A DNA stretch of 64,000 nucleotides from DASSQJ01 sp963773655 (GTDB taxonomy: Bacteria; Actinomycetota; Actinomycetes; Actinomycetales; Dermatophilaceae), in the NCBI GenBank assembly GCA_963773655.1, contig CAVZBX010000006.1, positions 186,001 through 250,000 of the forward strand, read 5' to 3'. Made by a program: the position numbers and the translations under genes. The notes below the pieces were generated by a model that was given only the letters and a program-made list of their open reading frames with translations, was not told the DNA's origin and did no database searches. Position 1 is the stretch's first letter; each line of letters begins with the position of its first letter. Positions 25,459 through 34,044 of the stretch are shown one piece after another.

Positions 25459-26604
25459 GTGTCGTGGCAGGAGATCGGGACCTGGGTCGGGGTCGCAGTC
25501 GCAGTGGTCTTCGCCCTCGTCGGCGGCTACCTCGTGCTCTCCTCGCGCCCGCGGCGCCGGCGCGCCGGCGCCCACCGCGCCCGGCCGGCCCGCGACAGCT
25601 TCCGGGCGGACGCCGCCGAGGCGCCCCCGCGCAAGCAGGTGGCCGTCGTCGTCAACCCGACGAAGTTCGAGGACCTGGACGACGTGCGGCGCCGCCTGGC
25701 CGCGGGCTGCGAGGAGCACGGCTGGGCCGAGCCGATCGTGCTCGAGACCACCGCGCACGACGTCGGCTTCGGCCAGACCCGCGAGGCGGTCGAACGGGGG
25801 GTCGACCTCGTCTGCGCGCTCGGCGGCGACGGCACCGTCCGGGCCGTGGCGCAGGAGCTCGTCGGCTCCGGGGTCCCGCTCGGGCTGCTCCCCGGCGGCA
25901 CCGGAAACCTCCTCGCGCGCAACCTCGAGATCCCGGTCGACTCGATCGAGCAGGCCCTCGAGGTGGCCCTGACCGGCCGCAACCGGCACGTCGACGCCGC
26001 CTGGCTGGTGCTGGACCCGGTCGACCTCGAGCTCGAGGAGCACGCCGGCGAGGGCTCGTCGGCGGGCGAGCGCAAGCACGCCTTCTTCGTCATGGCCGGG
26101 CTCGGCCTGGACGCGGCGATCATGGACTCCACGTCCGAGCAGCTGAAGAAGCGGATCGGCTGGGGTGCCTACGTGCCGGCGGGGTTCAAGCACTTCCTCC
26201 GCGACCGGTTCAAGGTCAGCTTCACGGTCGAGGACGGCCCCGAGGAGACCAAGAGGGCCCGCATGGTCGTCGTCGGCAACTGCGGCAAGATCACCGGCGG
26301 CATCGACCTGATGCCGGACGCCGAGCCCGACGACGGCATGCTCGACATCATCGTCCTGGCCCCCCGCGGGATCGGGCAGTGGGTGTCCGTGGCCGGCCGG
26401 GTGCTCACCAAGAGCGACCGCACCACGGCCCACCTCTCGCGGTACCGGGGCACCCGCACCCGGGTCACGGTCGACGACCCCCAGCAGGTGCAGGTCGACG
26501 GCGACATCATCGGCGAGGCGCGGCGGCTCGGCTGCGAGGTGCAGCCGCGGGCGCTCATCGTGCGCTCGCAGAAGGCCGGCAGGGGCGCGGCCGCCGACGG
26601 CTGA
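25459..26604 (+). CDS. Diacylglycerol/sphingosine kinase-family lipid kinase
   Basis: A 381-residue DAGK-catalytic-domain protein. One N-terminal membrane helix (about 8-28) anchors it. The catalytic domain starts at KQVAVVVNPTKF and shows the nucleotide loop LGGDGTVRAV (GGDGT at 122-126) and GLLPGGTGNLLARNL. The C-terminal half has the beta-sandwich with GKITGGIDLMPDAEPDDG and VQVDGD. It probably phosphorylates a lipid alcohol such as diacylglycerol, fitting the phosphatidate-handling enzymes nearby. It is convergent with zwf. Confidence 0.9.
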   Translation: MSWQEIGTWVGVAVAVVFALVGGYLVLSSRPRRRRAGAHRARPARDSFRADAAEAPPRKQVAVVVNPTKFEDLDDVRRRLAAGCEEHGWAEPIVLETTAHDVGFGQTREAVERGVDLVCALGGDGTVRAVAQELVGSGVPLGLLPGGTGNLLARNLEIPVDSIEQALEVALTGRNRHVDAAWLVLDPVDLELEEHAGEGSSAGERKHAFFVMAGLGLDAAIMDSTSEQLKKRIGWGAYVPAGFKHFLRDRFKVSFTVEDGPEETKRARMVVVGNCGKITGGIDLMPDAEPDDGMLDIIVLAPRGIGQWVSVAGRVLTKSDRTTAHLSRYRGTRTRVTVDDPQQVQVDGDIIGEARRLGCEVQPRALIVRSQKAGRGAAADG

Positions 26605-26625
26605 CGCAGGGCCGGCCCGGCCGGG

Positions 26626-28056
26626 TCAGAACTTGCGCTCGCGCCAGGGCCGCTCGAACGGCAGCCGCCACGTGTACGGCGCGATGAGCTGGTGGATCTG
26701 GTTCGGCCCCCACGTGCCCTGCTTGTAGGGCCGCACCGGTGGGGGGTTGTCGAGCAGCGGCTGGCTGATCTCCCACAGCCGCTCGATCCCCTCCGCGGAC
26801 GTGAACAGCGTGCGGTCGCCGCGGGCCGCGTCGTAGATGAGCCGCTCGTACGCCTCGAGCACCGCGCCGGCCCAGGAGGTCTCCTGCATCGAGAACTGCA
26901 TGGACAGCTTGTCGAGGCGGAAGCCCGGGCCGGGCTTCTTGCCGTAGAACGACAGCGACATCTTGGACCGGTCGGCGAGGTCGAAGGTCAGGTGGTCCGG
27001 GCCCTGGTCCCCGACGCCCGACCCGGCCGGGAACATCGACTGCGGGGGCTCCTTGAACGCGATCGAGATGATCCGAGCCCCCTCGGCCATCCGCTTCCCG
27101 GTGCGCAGGAAGAAGGGCACGCCCGCCCAGCGCCAGTTGTCGACGAAGCACTTGAGCGCGACGAAGGTCTCGGTCTCGGAGTCGCCGGCCACGCCGGGCT
27201 CCTCGTGGTAGCCGTCGTACTGGCCCCGCACGACGTCGGCCGGGGAGATGGCCTGCATCGAGCGGAACACCTTGTTCTTCTCCCGGCTGATCGCGGCCGG
27301 CTCCAGGGCGGTGGGCGGCTCCATGGCCGTGAACGCGAGGATCTGGAACAGGTGCGTGACGACCATGTCGCGGTAGGCCCCCGTCGCCTCGTAGAAGTCG
27401 GCGCGCTGGGTCAGGCCGAGCGTCTCCGGTACGTCGACCTCGACGTGGGAGATGTTGTTGCGGTGCCAGATCGGCTCGAACAGCCCGTTGGCGAACCGGA
27501 AGGCGAGGATGTTCTGCGCCGGCTCCTTCCCGAGGAAGTGGTCGATCCGGAAGATCTGCTGCTCGTCGAACACCTCGTGCAGCTGGGCGTTGAGGGAGAC
27601 GGCCGAGGCGTGGTCGCTGCCGAACGGCTTCTCCATGATCACCCGGCTGTTCCGGGCGAGGTCGGCCTCGGCGATGGTGTTCACCGCGGAGAGCGCGGCC
27701 CTGGGCGGCACGGCGAGGTAGTGCAGCCGCAGGGGGGAGTCGCCGGGCAGCTGCTTCTCGGCCCGCTCCACCGCGGCGCGCAGCTCGTCGGGGCCGGCGG
27801 ACATGGCGACGTAGTCGAGCCGCTGGGCGAACGCGTGCCAGTCCTCGTCGTCCATCTCCCGGGTACTGTGCTCACGGATGGCGACCAGGGCCAGGTCGCG
27901 GAACGCGTCCGGGCTCATCTCGTCGAGCGAGGTGCCGACGATGCGGATGTCGTCGAGGAGACCCGTCTGGAAGAGGTGGAGCAGCCCCGGGATCAGCTTG
28001 CGCGCGGCGAGGTCGCCGGACGCGCCGAACAGGACGAAGGTCGTGGGCGCGGTCAT
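26626..28056 (-). CDS. zwf: Glucose-6-phosphate 1-dehydrogenase
   Basis: G6PD (476 residues) makes 6-phosphogluconolactone and NAD(P)H. It has the Rossmann start FVLFGASGDLAARKLIPGL, EKPFGSDHASA, the substrate-binding RIDHFLGKEPAQNILAFRF and the late FLRTGKRMAEG. ATG at 28056 matches the family start. The usual actinobacterial partners (opcA, tal, gnd, pgl) are not adjacent, so this may be a stand-alone or second zwf copy. Confidence 0.95.
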   Translation of the reverse strand: MTAPTTFVLFGASGDLAARKLIPGLLHLFQTGLLDDIRIVGTSLDEMSPDAFRDLALVAIREHSTREMDDEDWHAFAQRLDYVAMSAGPDELRAAVERAEKQLPGDSPLRLHYLAVPPRAALSAVNTIAEADLARNSRVIMEKPFGSDHASAVSLNAQLHEVFDEQQIFRIDHFLGKEPAQNILAFRFANGLFEPIWHRNNISHVEVDVPETLGLTQRADFYEATGAYRDMVVTHLFQILAFTAMEPPTALEPAAISREKNKVFRSMQAISPADVVRGQYDGYHEEPGVAGDSETETFVALKCFVDNWRWAGVPFFLRTGKRMAEGARIISIAFKEPPQSMFPAGSGVGDQGPDHLTFDLADRSKMSLSFYGKKPGPGFRLDKLSMQFSMQETSWAGAVLEAYERLIYDAARGDRTLFTSAEGIERLWEISQPLLDNPPPVRPYKQGTWGPNQIHQLIAPYTWRLPFERPWRERKF

Positions 28057-28096
28057 GGCCCCACCCTTGCGTGCCCCGTGGCCGCGCGCCACCCCG

Positions 28097-28549
28097 TCAC
28101 GAGGAGGAGGGGGACCCGGAGAACGAGGGGAAGGACGAGGAGCCGGGCCGCTCGACGTAGAGGTTGCCGTTGATCTCGCGGCCGGTCGCACTCGGGCGGC
28201 ACACCGTGATGTACGTGGCCGGCACCATCTCGCGGAGGTACAGCGTGCGGTCCTCCCCCACGGGGATCTCGTCGACCGACCCGACCAGCTGCTGCCCGAG
28301 GTCGTAGACGAGGACGTCGAAGGAGGTCTCCTCCGTCCCCTCGTTCGTCACGACGAAGGCGACGTTGCCGGGGGTCGTCGTCGTCGGCTCGACGCGACAG
28401 TCGTCGTCGGTGGCCGTGACGGTGACGACCGAGTCCGCGACGCTGGTCACGGTCGGCTCCTCGAAGACCGTGCCGTCGAAGGCCTCACCGCAGCCGGCGA
28501 GGACGAGCGTGGCGGTGGCGAGGGTCGGGGCGAGGGCGGCGTGGCGCAT
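28097..28549 (-). CDS. Lipoprotein with EfeO-like cupredoxin domain
   Basis: A 150-residue predicted lipoprotein with lipobox LVLAGC (Cys20). The mature part (about 38-135) looks like the cupredoxin-like domain at the start of EfeO/EfeM iron-binding proteins: VTVTATDDDCRVEPTTTTPGNVAFVVTNEGTEE, then a C-terminal ATYITVCRP strand with its Cys. The EfeO peptidase-like domain is absent. A Ser/Pro-rich tail ends the protein. CGGAG precedes the ATG. A copper or iron role is an inference from the fold. The next 106 bases upstream hold nothing clear. Confidence 0.7.
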   Translation of the reverse strand: MRHAALAPTLATATLVLAGCGEAFDGTVFEEPTVTSVADSVVTVTATDDDCRVEPTTTTPGNVAFVVTNEGTEETSFDVLVYDLGQQLVGSVDEIPVGEDRTLYLREMVPATYITVCRPSATGREINGNLYVERPGSSSFPSFSGSPSSS

Positions 28550-28655
28550 GACGGGCTCCGGTCGGCAACGGGGACCCCTGTGCCCTACCCCGGCCCCGGC
28601 GACCCGACACCCCGGCGTCGAAGGTCCCGGTGCCGGCGGACCTGCGCCCGGCTCG

Positions 28656-30050
28656 TCAGAGCAGCCGTGGGGTGCGGCCGGGTGTCGCCAGCCGGATCTC
28701 CTCCTCCGTCGGCTGCCGGGCCTCGCGGGCCTCCGGGGGGAGCAGCTCGGAGACCGCGGCCATCATCCGGCGGGTGTCGGCGGCGGCCGAGCGGTACCGG
28801 AGCTGCACCGGTGGCCCGACCCGGACCCGCACCGTCGGCGGCTCGGTGAGGTTGAGCATCCTCGGCGTCGGCGAGCTGCGCGGCCACACGTGCTCGGTGC
28901 CCCAGACCGCGAACGGGATGACCGGGGCGCGGGTCGCGGCGGCGAGCCTCGCCGCGCCGGTGCGGCCCTTGAGGACGGGGTCGTAGAAGGCGGCCCCGCG
29001 CGGGATGGTGCCCTGCGGCAGGACGCAGACGAGCTCGCCGCCCTCGAGCGCGACCGTGGCCGTCTCGACGGACTCCTTGCCGCCGCCGACCCGGTCCACC
29101 GGGATGCCGCCGAGCGCGGCGGCGAGGGCGCCGACCACGGGCACGTCGAAGATCTCCTTCTTGGCGAGGATCCGGCCGGTGCGCCCGGTCGGCCGCATCA
29201 TCTGGATGATCGTCGCGATGTCGAAGTAGCTGCGGTGGTTGCCGACGAGGATGCCGGGGCCGGTGCGGGGGATGTTCTCGGTGCCCGCGATGTCGAAGCG
29301 GGCGTACGGCGTGGTGAGCAGCGGGTGGCTGGCGAGGATGAGCAGGCGCTGCAGCTCGACCCCGACGACGGGCAGCTTGACGACGCCCGGCGAGACGTCG
29401 AAGTGGACGATCGGCCAGCCGCGGGCCAGCGCGTACACGGCGAGCCGGGGATCGGGGTTGACCGCGGCCGGCTGCCCGACGGCGGAGAGCAGGGGGAGGT
29501 CGTAGATGGAGTCCGAGTAGGCGAAGCTCTCCGCGAGGTCGATGCCCTCCGCCGCGGCCCACTCGCGCACCGCCCGGAGCTTGCCGCGGGACCACACGAA
29601 CGGGCCGTCGAGGGCGCCGTCGTAGGTGCCGTCCTGCCCGATCCGGTAGCGGGTGGCGATGACGTGGTCGACCCCGAGCCGGTCGGCGAGCGGCCGGATC
29701 AGGTGGTCCGGGGTCGTCGTGGCGAGGACGACGGGACGGCCGGCCGCCCGGTGCTGCTCGATCAGGGTGAGTGCGAACGGGTGGATGACGGCGGCGATGG
29801 CCTCGGCGGCGGCCGCGGCGGCGGCGTCGAAGGTGCCCTGGGCGCGGCCCCGGGCGACGAGGGTGGCCTGACGGGCCAGGGCGATCGACGGCAGGGTCTC
29901 GCCGACGAGGTCGAAGACCTTGTAGAGCACGCCCTCGCCGGGGAGGCGCCGGCCGACGACGCCGAGGTCGTACATCGCCCGGGAGAGCAGGGGCCCGGTG
30001 CCGCCCTGGAGCAGGGTGCGGTCGAGGTCGAAGATCGCCGCTCCAGCCAT
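28656..30050 (-). CDS. HAD-IB phosphatase / 1-acylglycerol-3-phosphate acyltransferase fusion
   Basis: A 464-residue two-domain enzyme. Residues 1-215 are a HAD-IB phosphatase (nucleophile motif FDLDRTLL, D8/D10; later AYSDSIYDLPLL). Residues 240-430 are a PlsC acyltransferase with NHRSYFD (H272, D277) and PQGTIPRG (345-352), where Gln replaces the usual Glu of PEGT. The fused mycobacterial proteins I recall carry the same PQGT, so this looks like a subfamily trait. It probably edits phosphatidate-type lipids at the membrane. The TAGCCT box upstream suggests a leaderless start. Confidence 0.9.
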   Translation of the reverse strand: MAGAAIFDLDRTLLQGGTGPLLSRAMYDLGVVGRRLPGEGVLYKVFDLVGETLPSIALARQATLVARGRAQGTFDAAAAAAAEAIAAVIHPFALTLIEQHRAAGRPVVLATTTPDHLIRPLADRLGVDHVIATRYRIGQDGTYDGALDGPFVWSRGKLRAVREWAAAEGIDLAESFAYSDSIYDLPLLSAVGQPAAVNPDPRLAVYALARGWPIVHFDVSPGVVKLPVVGVELQRLLILASHPLLTTPYARFDIAGTENIPRTGPGILVGNHRSYFDIATIIQMMRPTGRTGRILAKKEIFDVPVVGALAAALGGIPVDRVGGGKESVETATVALEGGELVCVLPQGTIPRGAAFYDPVLKGRTGAARLAAATRAPVIPFAVWGTEHVWPRSSPTPRMLNLTEPPTVRVRVGPPVQLRYRSAAADTRRMMAAVSELLPPEAREARQPTEEEIRLATPGRTPRLL

Positions 30051-30056
30051 GGGCCG

Positions 30057-30062
30057 AGGCTA
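30057..30062 (-). promoter_or_regulatory. -10 box for leaderless HAD-PlsC transcript
   Basis: TAGCCT on the minus strand ends 6 bases before the ATG at 30050. With TACGCT at 30108-30113 it makes a compact divergent pair of leaderless promoters. Confidence 0.55.
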
Positions 30063-30107
30063 CCGGTCGAGGTCCCGGCGCGGCCGTCGGTCCGTCGTAC
30101 GGCGGCC

Positions 30108-30113
30108 TACGCT
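30108..30113 (+). promoter_or_regulatory. -10 box for leaderless patatin-like transcript
   Basis: TACGCT ends 6 bases before the ATG at 30120, with no convincing Shine-Dalgarno sequence. Confidence 0.55.
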
Positions 30114-30119
30114 TGAGGC

Positions 30120-30956
30120 ATGACCCCGCCCGCGCTGACGGCCTTCGTGCTCGGCGGCGGGGGCGTGCTCGGGGCGACCCAGGTGGGGATGGTGCGCGCC
30201 CTCGCGGAGCGGGGGGTGCGTCCGGACCTCGTGCTCGGCACCAGCATCGGCGCCGTCAACGGCTGCTTCGTCGCCGCCGACCCCACGGTCACCGGGGCCG
30301 AGCGGCTGGCCGAGGTGTGGGAGGCGGTGGTCCGCGAGGGCGTCTTCCTCGAGAACCCGGTGCGCCAGGCGGCCCGGGTGGCGAAGTACCGCACCCACCT
30401 GCTCTCCAACGCCCCGTTGCGCCACGTCATCGACGAGTACCTGCCGGTCGACCGGTTCGAGGAGCTCGAGGTGGCCTTCCAGTGCGTGGCCGCGCGGATC
30501 GAGGACGCCGGGGGGCAGTGGTTCGACAGCGGGGAGCTGGTCTGGCCGGTCGTGGCCTCGTGCTCGGTGCCCGGGCTCTTCCCGCCGGTGGAGATCGACG
30601 GACGGCACTACCTCGACGGTGGCCTGGTGCACTCCATCCCGGTCGGGAGGGCGCTCGCGCTGGGGGCGACGCGGATCGTCGTGCTCCAGGTGGGACGGGT
30701 GGAGCAGCCGCTGTCGCCGCCGACCACACCGTGGGAGGTGGGGACGGTGGCCTTCGAGATCGCCCGGCGCCATCGCTACGTCCACGAGCTCGAGTCGGTG
30801 CCCCCCGAGGTCGACCTGCTCGTGCTGCCCAGCGGGGCGTCGGCCAGCCCGAACATCTCGATCGGGCAGGCCCGGTCGGCGCGGATGCGCGCCCGGATGG
30901 AGCGCGCGCACGAGGCGTCCTCGGCGTACCTCGACCGGGCGCTGGCCGGGCGCTGA
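30120..30956 (+). CDS. Patatin-like phospholipase
   Basis: A 278-residue serine hydrolase of the patatin/RssA type. The oxyanion loop is LGGGGVLGATQVG (11-23), the nucleophile elbow GTSIGAVNG (Ser42) and the catalytic Asp in the DGGLVH motif (D165). It lacks a signal peptide, so it probably acts on membrane lipids from inside. It sits divergent from the HAD-PlsC fusion and upstream of a second acyltransferase, suggesting a deacylation/reacylation group. Confidence 0.92.
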   Translation: MTPPALTAFVLGGGGVLGATQVGMVRALAERGVRPDLVLGTSIGAVNGCFVAADPTVTGAERLAEVWEAVVREGVFLENPVRQAARVAKYRTHLLSNAPLRHVIDEYLPVDRFEELEVAFQCVAARIEDAGGQWFDSGELVWPVVASCSVPGLFPPVEIDGRHYLDGGLVHSIPVGRALALGATRIVVLQVGRVEQPLSPPTTPWEVGTVAFEIARRHRYVHELESVPPEVDLLVLPSGASASPNISIGQARSARMRARMERAHEASSAYLDRALAGR

Positions 30957-31039
30957 CCGGCGCGCGGCCCGCCTCCGCCACGGCGGCGTGCGGTCCCGGC
31001 GTTCCTGCCGAACCGTACGGGCGCGCGCGACGCCACCCC

Positions 31040-31045
31040 TAGGCT
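31040..31045 (+). promoter_or_regulatory. -10 box for leaderless acyltransferase transcript
   Basis: TAGGCT ends exactly 6 bases before the ATG at 31052; no ribosome-binding site is present. Confidence 0.55.
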
Positions 31046-31051
31046 CTGCCC

Positions 31052-32152
31052 ATGGGCCTGCGCGGAGTACCACCGCCGCCGCTGTTCGTGCGGCGCGTGC
31101 TCCACGTGGCGTGGCCGCTGGTCGGGGTGGTCGTCACCGGGCTCGCCGTGCCGGTGGCGGTCGCCGGCGCCTTCATGGTCGTCGTCGACCGCCGGGCGCG
31201 CCTGTTCCGCGTCACCTGCCTGGCGGTCGTCCTCATGTGGGTCGACATCAGGATGCTCGTCTCCTGCTGGGCGCTGTGGGCCCGCACTCCCGACGGCTCC
31301 TCCCCCACGTGGGCACGGGACCACGAGCGGCTCTTCAGCCAGGCGCTGGACTCGCTGATGTACTACGTCAAGCGGTGGGTGGGCCTGGAGGTGCGGCTGA
31401 CCGACCGGATGCACTTCGGCGCCGACGACCACCCGCTCGTCGCGCTCGCCCGGCACGCCGGCCCGGCCGACTCGCTCGCCATCGCCTGGCTGCTCTCCCG
31501 GACGGCCGGTCGCCTCCCCCGGATCGTGCTCGCCGAGGCGCTGCGCTGGGACCCCGGCGTCGACACCATCCTCACCCGCATCGACTCGTTCTTCGTCCCG
31601 TCCTCGTCGGAGCGCGCCGACGAACGGCGGGCCGGGGTGAGCCGGATGGCCGAGTCGATGAACACCGGGGACGTCTTCCTCATCTTCCCCGAGGGCCAGA
31701 ACTGGACCCCGCAGCGGCGGGCCGGCGTCATCCGGCGGCTGCGCGACCGCGGCGAGGCGGAGCGGGCCCGGCGGGCCGAGGAGCTGCGCCACGTGCTGCC
31801 GCCGAGGACGGGGGGAGCGTGGGCGGCCCGGGCGGCGCGGCCCGGCGCCGACGTGATGGTGCTGGCGCACGCCGGGTTCGGCCAGCTGGTCTCGCCCCGC
31901 CTCATCTGGGACGCGATCCCCTTCCACGACCGGCCCTTCCTCGTCCGCACCTGGACCTACGCCGCCGAGGACGTGCCCGACGAGCCGGTGGGTTTCGCCT
32001 CCTGGCTGGACGAGCGGTGGAGCGAGGTCGACGCCTGGGTCGACGAGCACACGAGCGGTCCCGGCTGGGTGCGGCCCGGTGAGGGCGAGGACGGGCGCCC
32101 CGCCCGGTTGGGGCCCGGACCCGACCCGATCGAGCGGGGAGGCCGGCGGTGA
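31052..32152 (+). CDS. Lysophospholipid acyltransferase family protein (PlsC-like)
   Basis: A 366-residue membrane acyltransferase. Two to three N-terminal hydrophobic segments (about 15-78) precede the catalytic HX4D motif in ARHAGPADS (H135, D140) and the IFPEGQNWTP motif (211-220). After a charged helix the sequence continues VLAHAGFGQL. The HAGPADS form matches a group of large actinobacterial PlsC-like proteins whose substrate is undefined. The stop overlaps the META-domain gene (GTGA). Confidence 0.88.
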   Translation: MGLRGVPPPPLFVRRVLHVAWPLVGVVVTGLAVPVAVAGAFMVVVDRRARLFRVTCLAVVLMWVDIRMLVSCWALWARTPDGSSPTWARDHERLFSQALDSLMYYVKRWVGLEVRLTDRMHFGADDHPLVALARHAGPADSLAIAWLLSRTAGRLPRIVLAEALRWDPGVDTILTRIDSFFVPSSSERADERRAGVSRMAESMNTGDVFLIFPEGQNWTPQRRAGVIRRLRDRGEAERARRAEELRHVLPPRTGGAWAARAARPGADVMVLAHAGFGQLVSPRLIWDAIPFHDRPFLVRTWTYAAEDVPDEPVGFASWLDERWSEVDAWVDEHTSGPGWVRPGEGEDGRPARLGPGPDPIERGGRR

Positions 32153-32613
32153 GGGCCGTCGCCGTGGTCGCTGCCGCCGTGGCCGCCGTGGCCGCCGGTG
32201 CGCTGGCCGTCGTCATCGGCTCCTCGCCCAGCGGGGCCGAGCCGCCGACGCCGGTCACCTCGTTCGAGGAGCTCACCGGAACCTGGGAGGCGACGGCCGG
32301 TCCCGAGGCGCCCACGGCGCTCGTCGCCCCGGTGCGGCTCACCTTCGCGGAGGGCGGGGTGTTCGTCGAGGCGGCCGGCTGCAACACCGGGCGTGGCGCG
32401 GTCTCGGTGCAGGACGGCACCCTCGTGGCCGGGCCGTTCGCGATCACCCAGAAGGCCTGCGAGCCCCCGCTCGCCACCCAGGAGGCGTGGGTGTTCGAGA
32501 TGCTCGAGGCGATGCCCGCGGCGGGGCTGTCGGGCGGCGACGAGCTCGTCCTGTCGTGGGACGAGGACCACCAGCTGGTGCTGGACCGGGTGGCGGGCAC
32601 GAACGCCGGGTGA
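32149..32613 (+). CDS. Secreted META-domain protein
   Basis: A 154-residue protein with an N-terminal signal-type helix (about 1-30, AVVAAAVAAVAAGALAVVIG). It continues into a META/HslJ-like domain: FEELTGTWEATAG, VRLTFAEGGVFVEAAGCNTGRG and ITQKACEPPLATQEAWVFEMLEA. META proteins are small beta-barrel surface or periplasmic proteins, sometimes tied to motility or heat resistance, with unknown ligand. It starts with GTG overlapping the upstream stop. Confidence 0.85.
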   Translation: MRAVAVVAAAVAAVAAGALAVVIGSSPSGAEPPTPVTSFEELTGTWEATAGPEAPTALVAPVRLTFAEGGVFVEAAGCNTGRGAVSVQDGTLVAGPFAITQKACEPPLATQEAWVFEMLEAMPAAGLSGGDELVLSWDEDHQLVLDRVAGTNAG

Positions 32614-32649
32614 GGCCGGCGGCGCGGCGGTGGGAGGCACGCCAGTGCG

Positions 32650-33606
32650 TCAGCCGGCTGCTCCCGGCGCGCGGATGGCCTCGAGCCAGGAGCGGGCCGC
32701 GGCGAAGTCCTCGTCGCGGGCGCGGGGGCCGATGGTCGCGCGCTGCCGGTCGGCGCGCGGGTAGGAGCCGAGGAACCGCACCTCCGCGCAGATCCGCTTC
32801 AGCCCGGTGAGCGCCTCCCCCAGCCGCTCGTCGAGCACGTGGCCCTCGACGTCGACGGAGAAGCAGTACGACCCCATCGACGCCTTCGTCGGCCGCGACT
32901 CCAGCCGCGTCATGTTGATGCCCCGGGCCGCGAACTGCTCGAGCAGCTCGAGCAGTCCGCCGGCGTGGTCCTCCCGCTGGTAGAGCACGACCGTCGTCTT
33001 GTCGGCCCCGGTGGGCTCGGGCAGCCGCCCGGGCCGCGCCACGAGCACGAAGCGGGTCACCGCCGCCTGCAGGTCGCCGATGCCCTCGGCCAGCACGTCC
33101 AGGCCGTGCAGGCGCGCGGCCGCCGGCGCGCACACCGCCGCCTGGTACGACGCCCCGCCCGCCCCCTCGGTCACCACGTCCGGCGCGCCGAGTGCCGCCG
33201 CGGCTGCCGCGGTGGACAGCGTCGGCACGTAGACGGCCCCCGGCAGGTGCGCAGCCATCCATCCCCGCACCTGCGCCCACGCGTGCGAGTGCGTGCCGAC
33301 CGCCCGGACCTCGCCGAGGCCGACGCCCCTGCGGGCGGCGAGCACGAAGCTCACCGGCACGAGCACCTCGGCGGTGACGACGAGGGGGTCCCCGCTCGCC
33401 AGCGCGTCCAGCGTGGCCGACACCCCGCCCTCGACCGAGTTCTCGATCGGCACCATGGCGCCGTCGACCTCGCCGGCGCGCAGGGCCGCGAGCGCGGCGT
33501 CCACCGCGCCGAAGGGGACGCGCTCGGCGCCGTCGGCCGGCGCCCAGGCATCGAGGGCCATCGAGGTGAACGTCCCCTCGGGTCCGAGGTAGCCGAAGCG
33601 GGTCAC
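32650..33606 (-). CDS. pheA: Prephenate dehydratase
   Basis: PheA (318 residues) makes phenylpyruvate for phenylalanine synthesis. The catalytic domain shows FGYLGPEGTFTSMAL, VPIENSVEGGVSATLDAL and AVTRFVLVA; the C-terminal ACT domain has the ESRPTK phenylalanine-binding motif for feedback inhibition. It starts with GTG and overlaps the stop of the DUF4446 gene by four bases. The monofunctional form without chorismate mutase is usual in actinobacteria. Confidence 0.96.
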   Translation of the reverse strand: MTRFGYLGPEGTFTSMALDAWAPADGAERVPFGAVDAALAALRAGEVDGAMVPIENSVEGGVSATLDALASGDPLVVTAEVLVPVSFVLAARRGVGLGEVRAVGTHSHAWAQVRGWMAAHLPGAVYVPTLSTAAAAAALGAPDVVTEGAGGASYQAAVCAPAAARLHGLDVLAEGIGDLQAAVTRFVLVARPGRLPEPTGADKTTVVLYQREDHAGGLLELLEQFAARGINMTRLESRPTKASMGSYCFSVDVEGHVLDERLGEALTGLKRICAEVRFLGSYPRADRQRATIGPRARDEDFAAARSWLEAIRAPGAAG

Positions 33607-34037
33607 GGGTGCTCCTTCCCGGTGCGGGCGGCGGCGAGGGCCTGCTGCTCCTCGGGGGTCAAGGTGGCGTCCGACTCGCCGCCCACGACGCCCTTGGCGT
33701 AGGTGCGCGACTCCCCGCGCGCGTGGATCGAGCTGATGACGACCCCGTCGCCGCTGTCGTCGACGACGGCTGCGCTGAAGCTGAGCCGGCCCCCCATGTC
33801 GGCGAAGGCGTCGTACCGCACGACCGCGACGTGCTTGAGCGCCTGGGCCAGGTCGGCCCGCAGCGCCGCGAGGTCGGCGTCGCCCGCCGGCCGGTGCGCC
33901 TCGAGCGCGCTCACCCGGCGGCGCAGGTCCGCGCTGCGGCGCAGGAGCACGACGACGGCCACCACGGCGAGCACGAGCAGCACCACGGGCACGGTGAGGA
34001 CCGCCAGCTCGGCGGGGGTCGGGGCCAGCACGGGCAT
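33603..34037 (-). CDS. DUF4446 membrane-anchored protein
   Basis: A 144-residue protein with one N-terminal helix (about 12-34), a short coiled coil (SADLRRRVSALEAH) and the DUF4446 domain VRYDAFADMGGRLSFSAAVVDDSGDGVVISSIH, ending EEQQALAAAR. Function is unknown. ATG at 34037 has no ribosome-binding site; a GTG two codons later (34031) lies 7 bases after TAGCCT, so the true start may be 34031. It is coupled to pheA downstream. Confidence 0.85.
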   Translation of the reverse strand: MPVLAPTPAELAVLTVPVVLLVLAVVAVVVLLRRSADLRRRVSALEAHRPAGDADLAALRADLAQALKHVAVVRYDAFADMGGRLSFSAAVVDDSGDGVVISSIHARGESRTYAKGVVGGESDATLTPEEQQALAAARTGKEHP

Positions 34038-34038
34038 C

Positions 34039-34044
34039 AGGCTA
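34039..34044 (-). promoter_or_regulatory. -10 box for DUF4446-pheA, built on the upstream stop codon
   Basis: TAGCCT on the minus strand contains the TAG stop of the GT87 gene and ends 7 bases before a GTG at 34031. This would give a leaderless DUF4446-pheA transcript. Confidence 0.4.
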
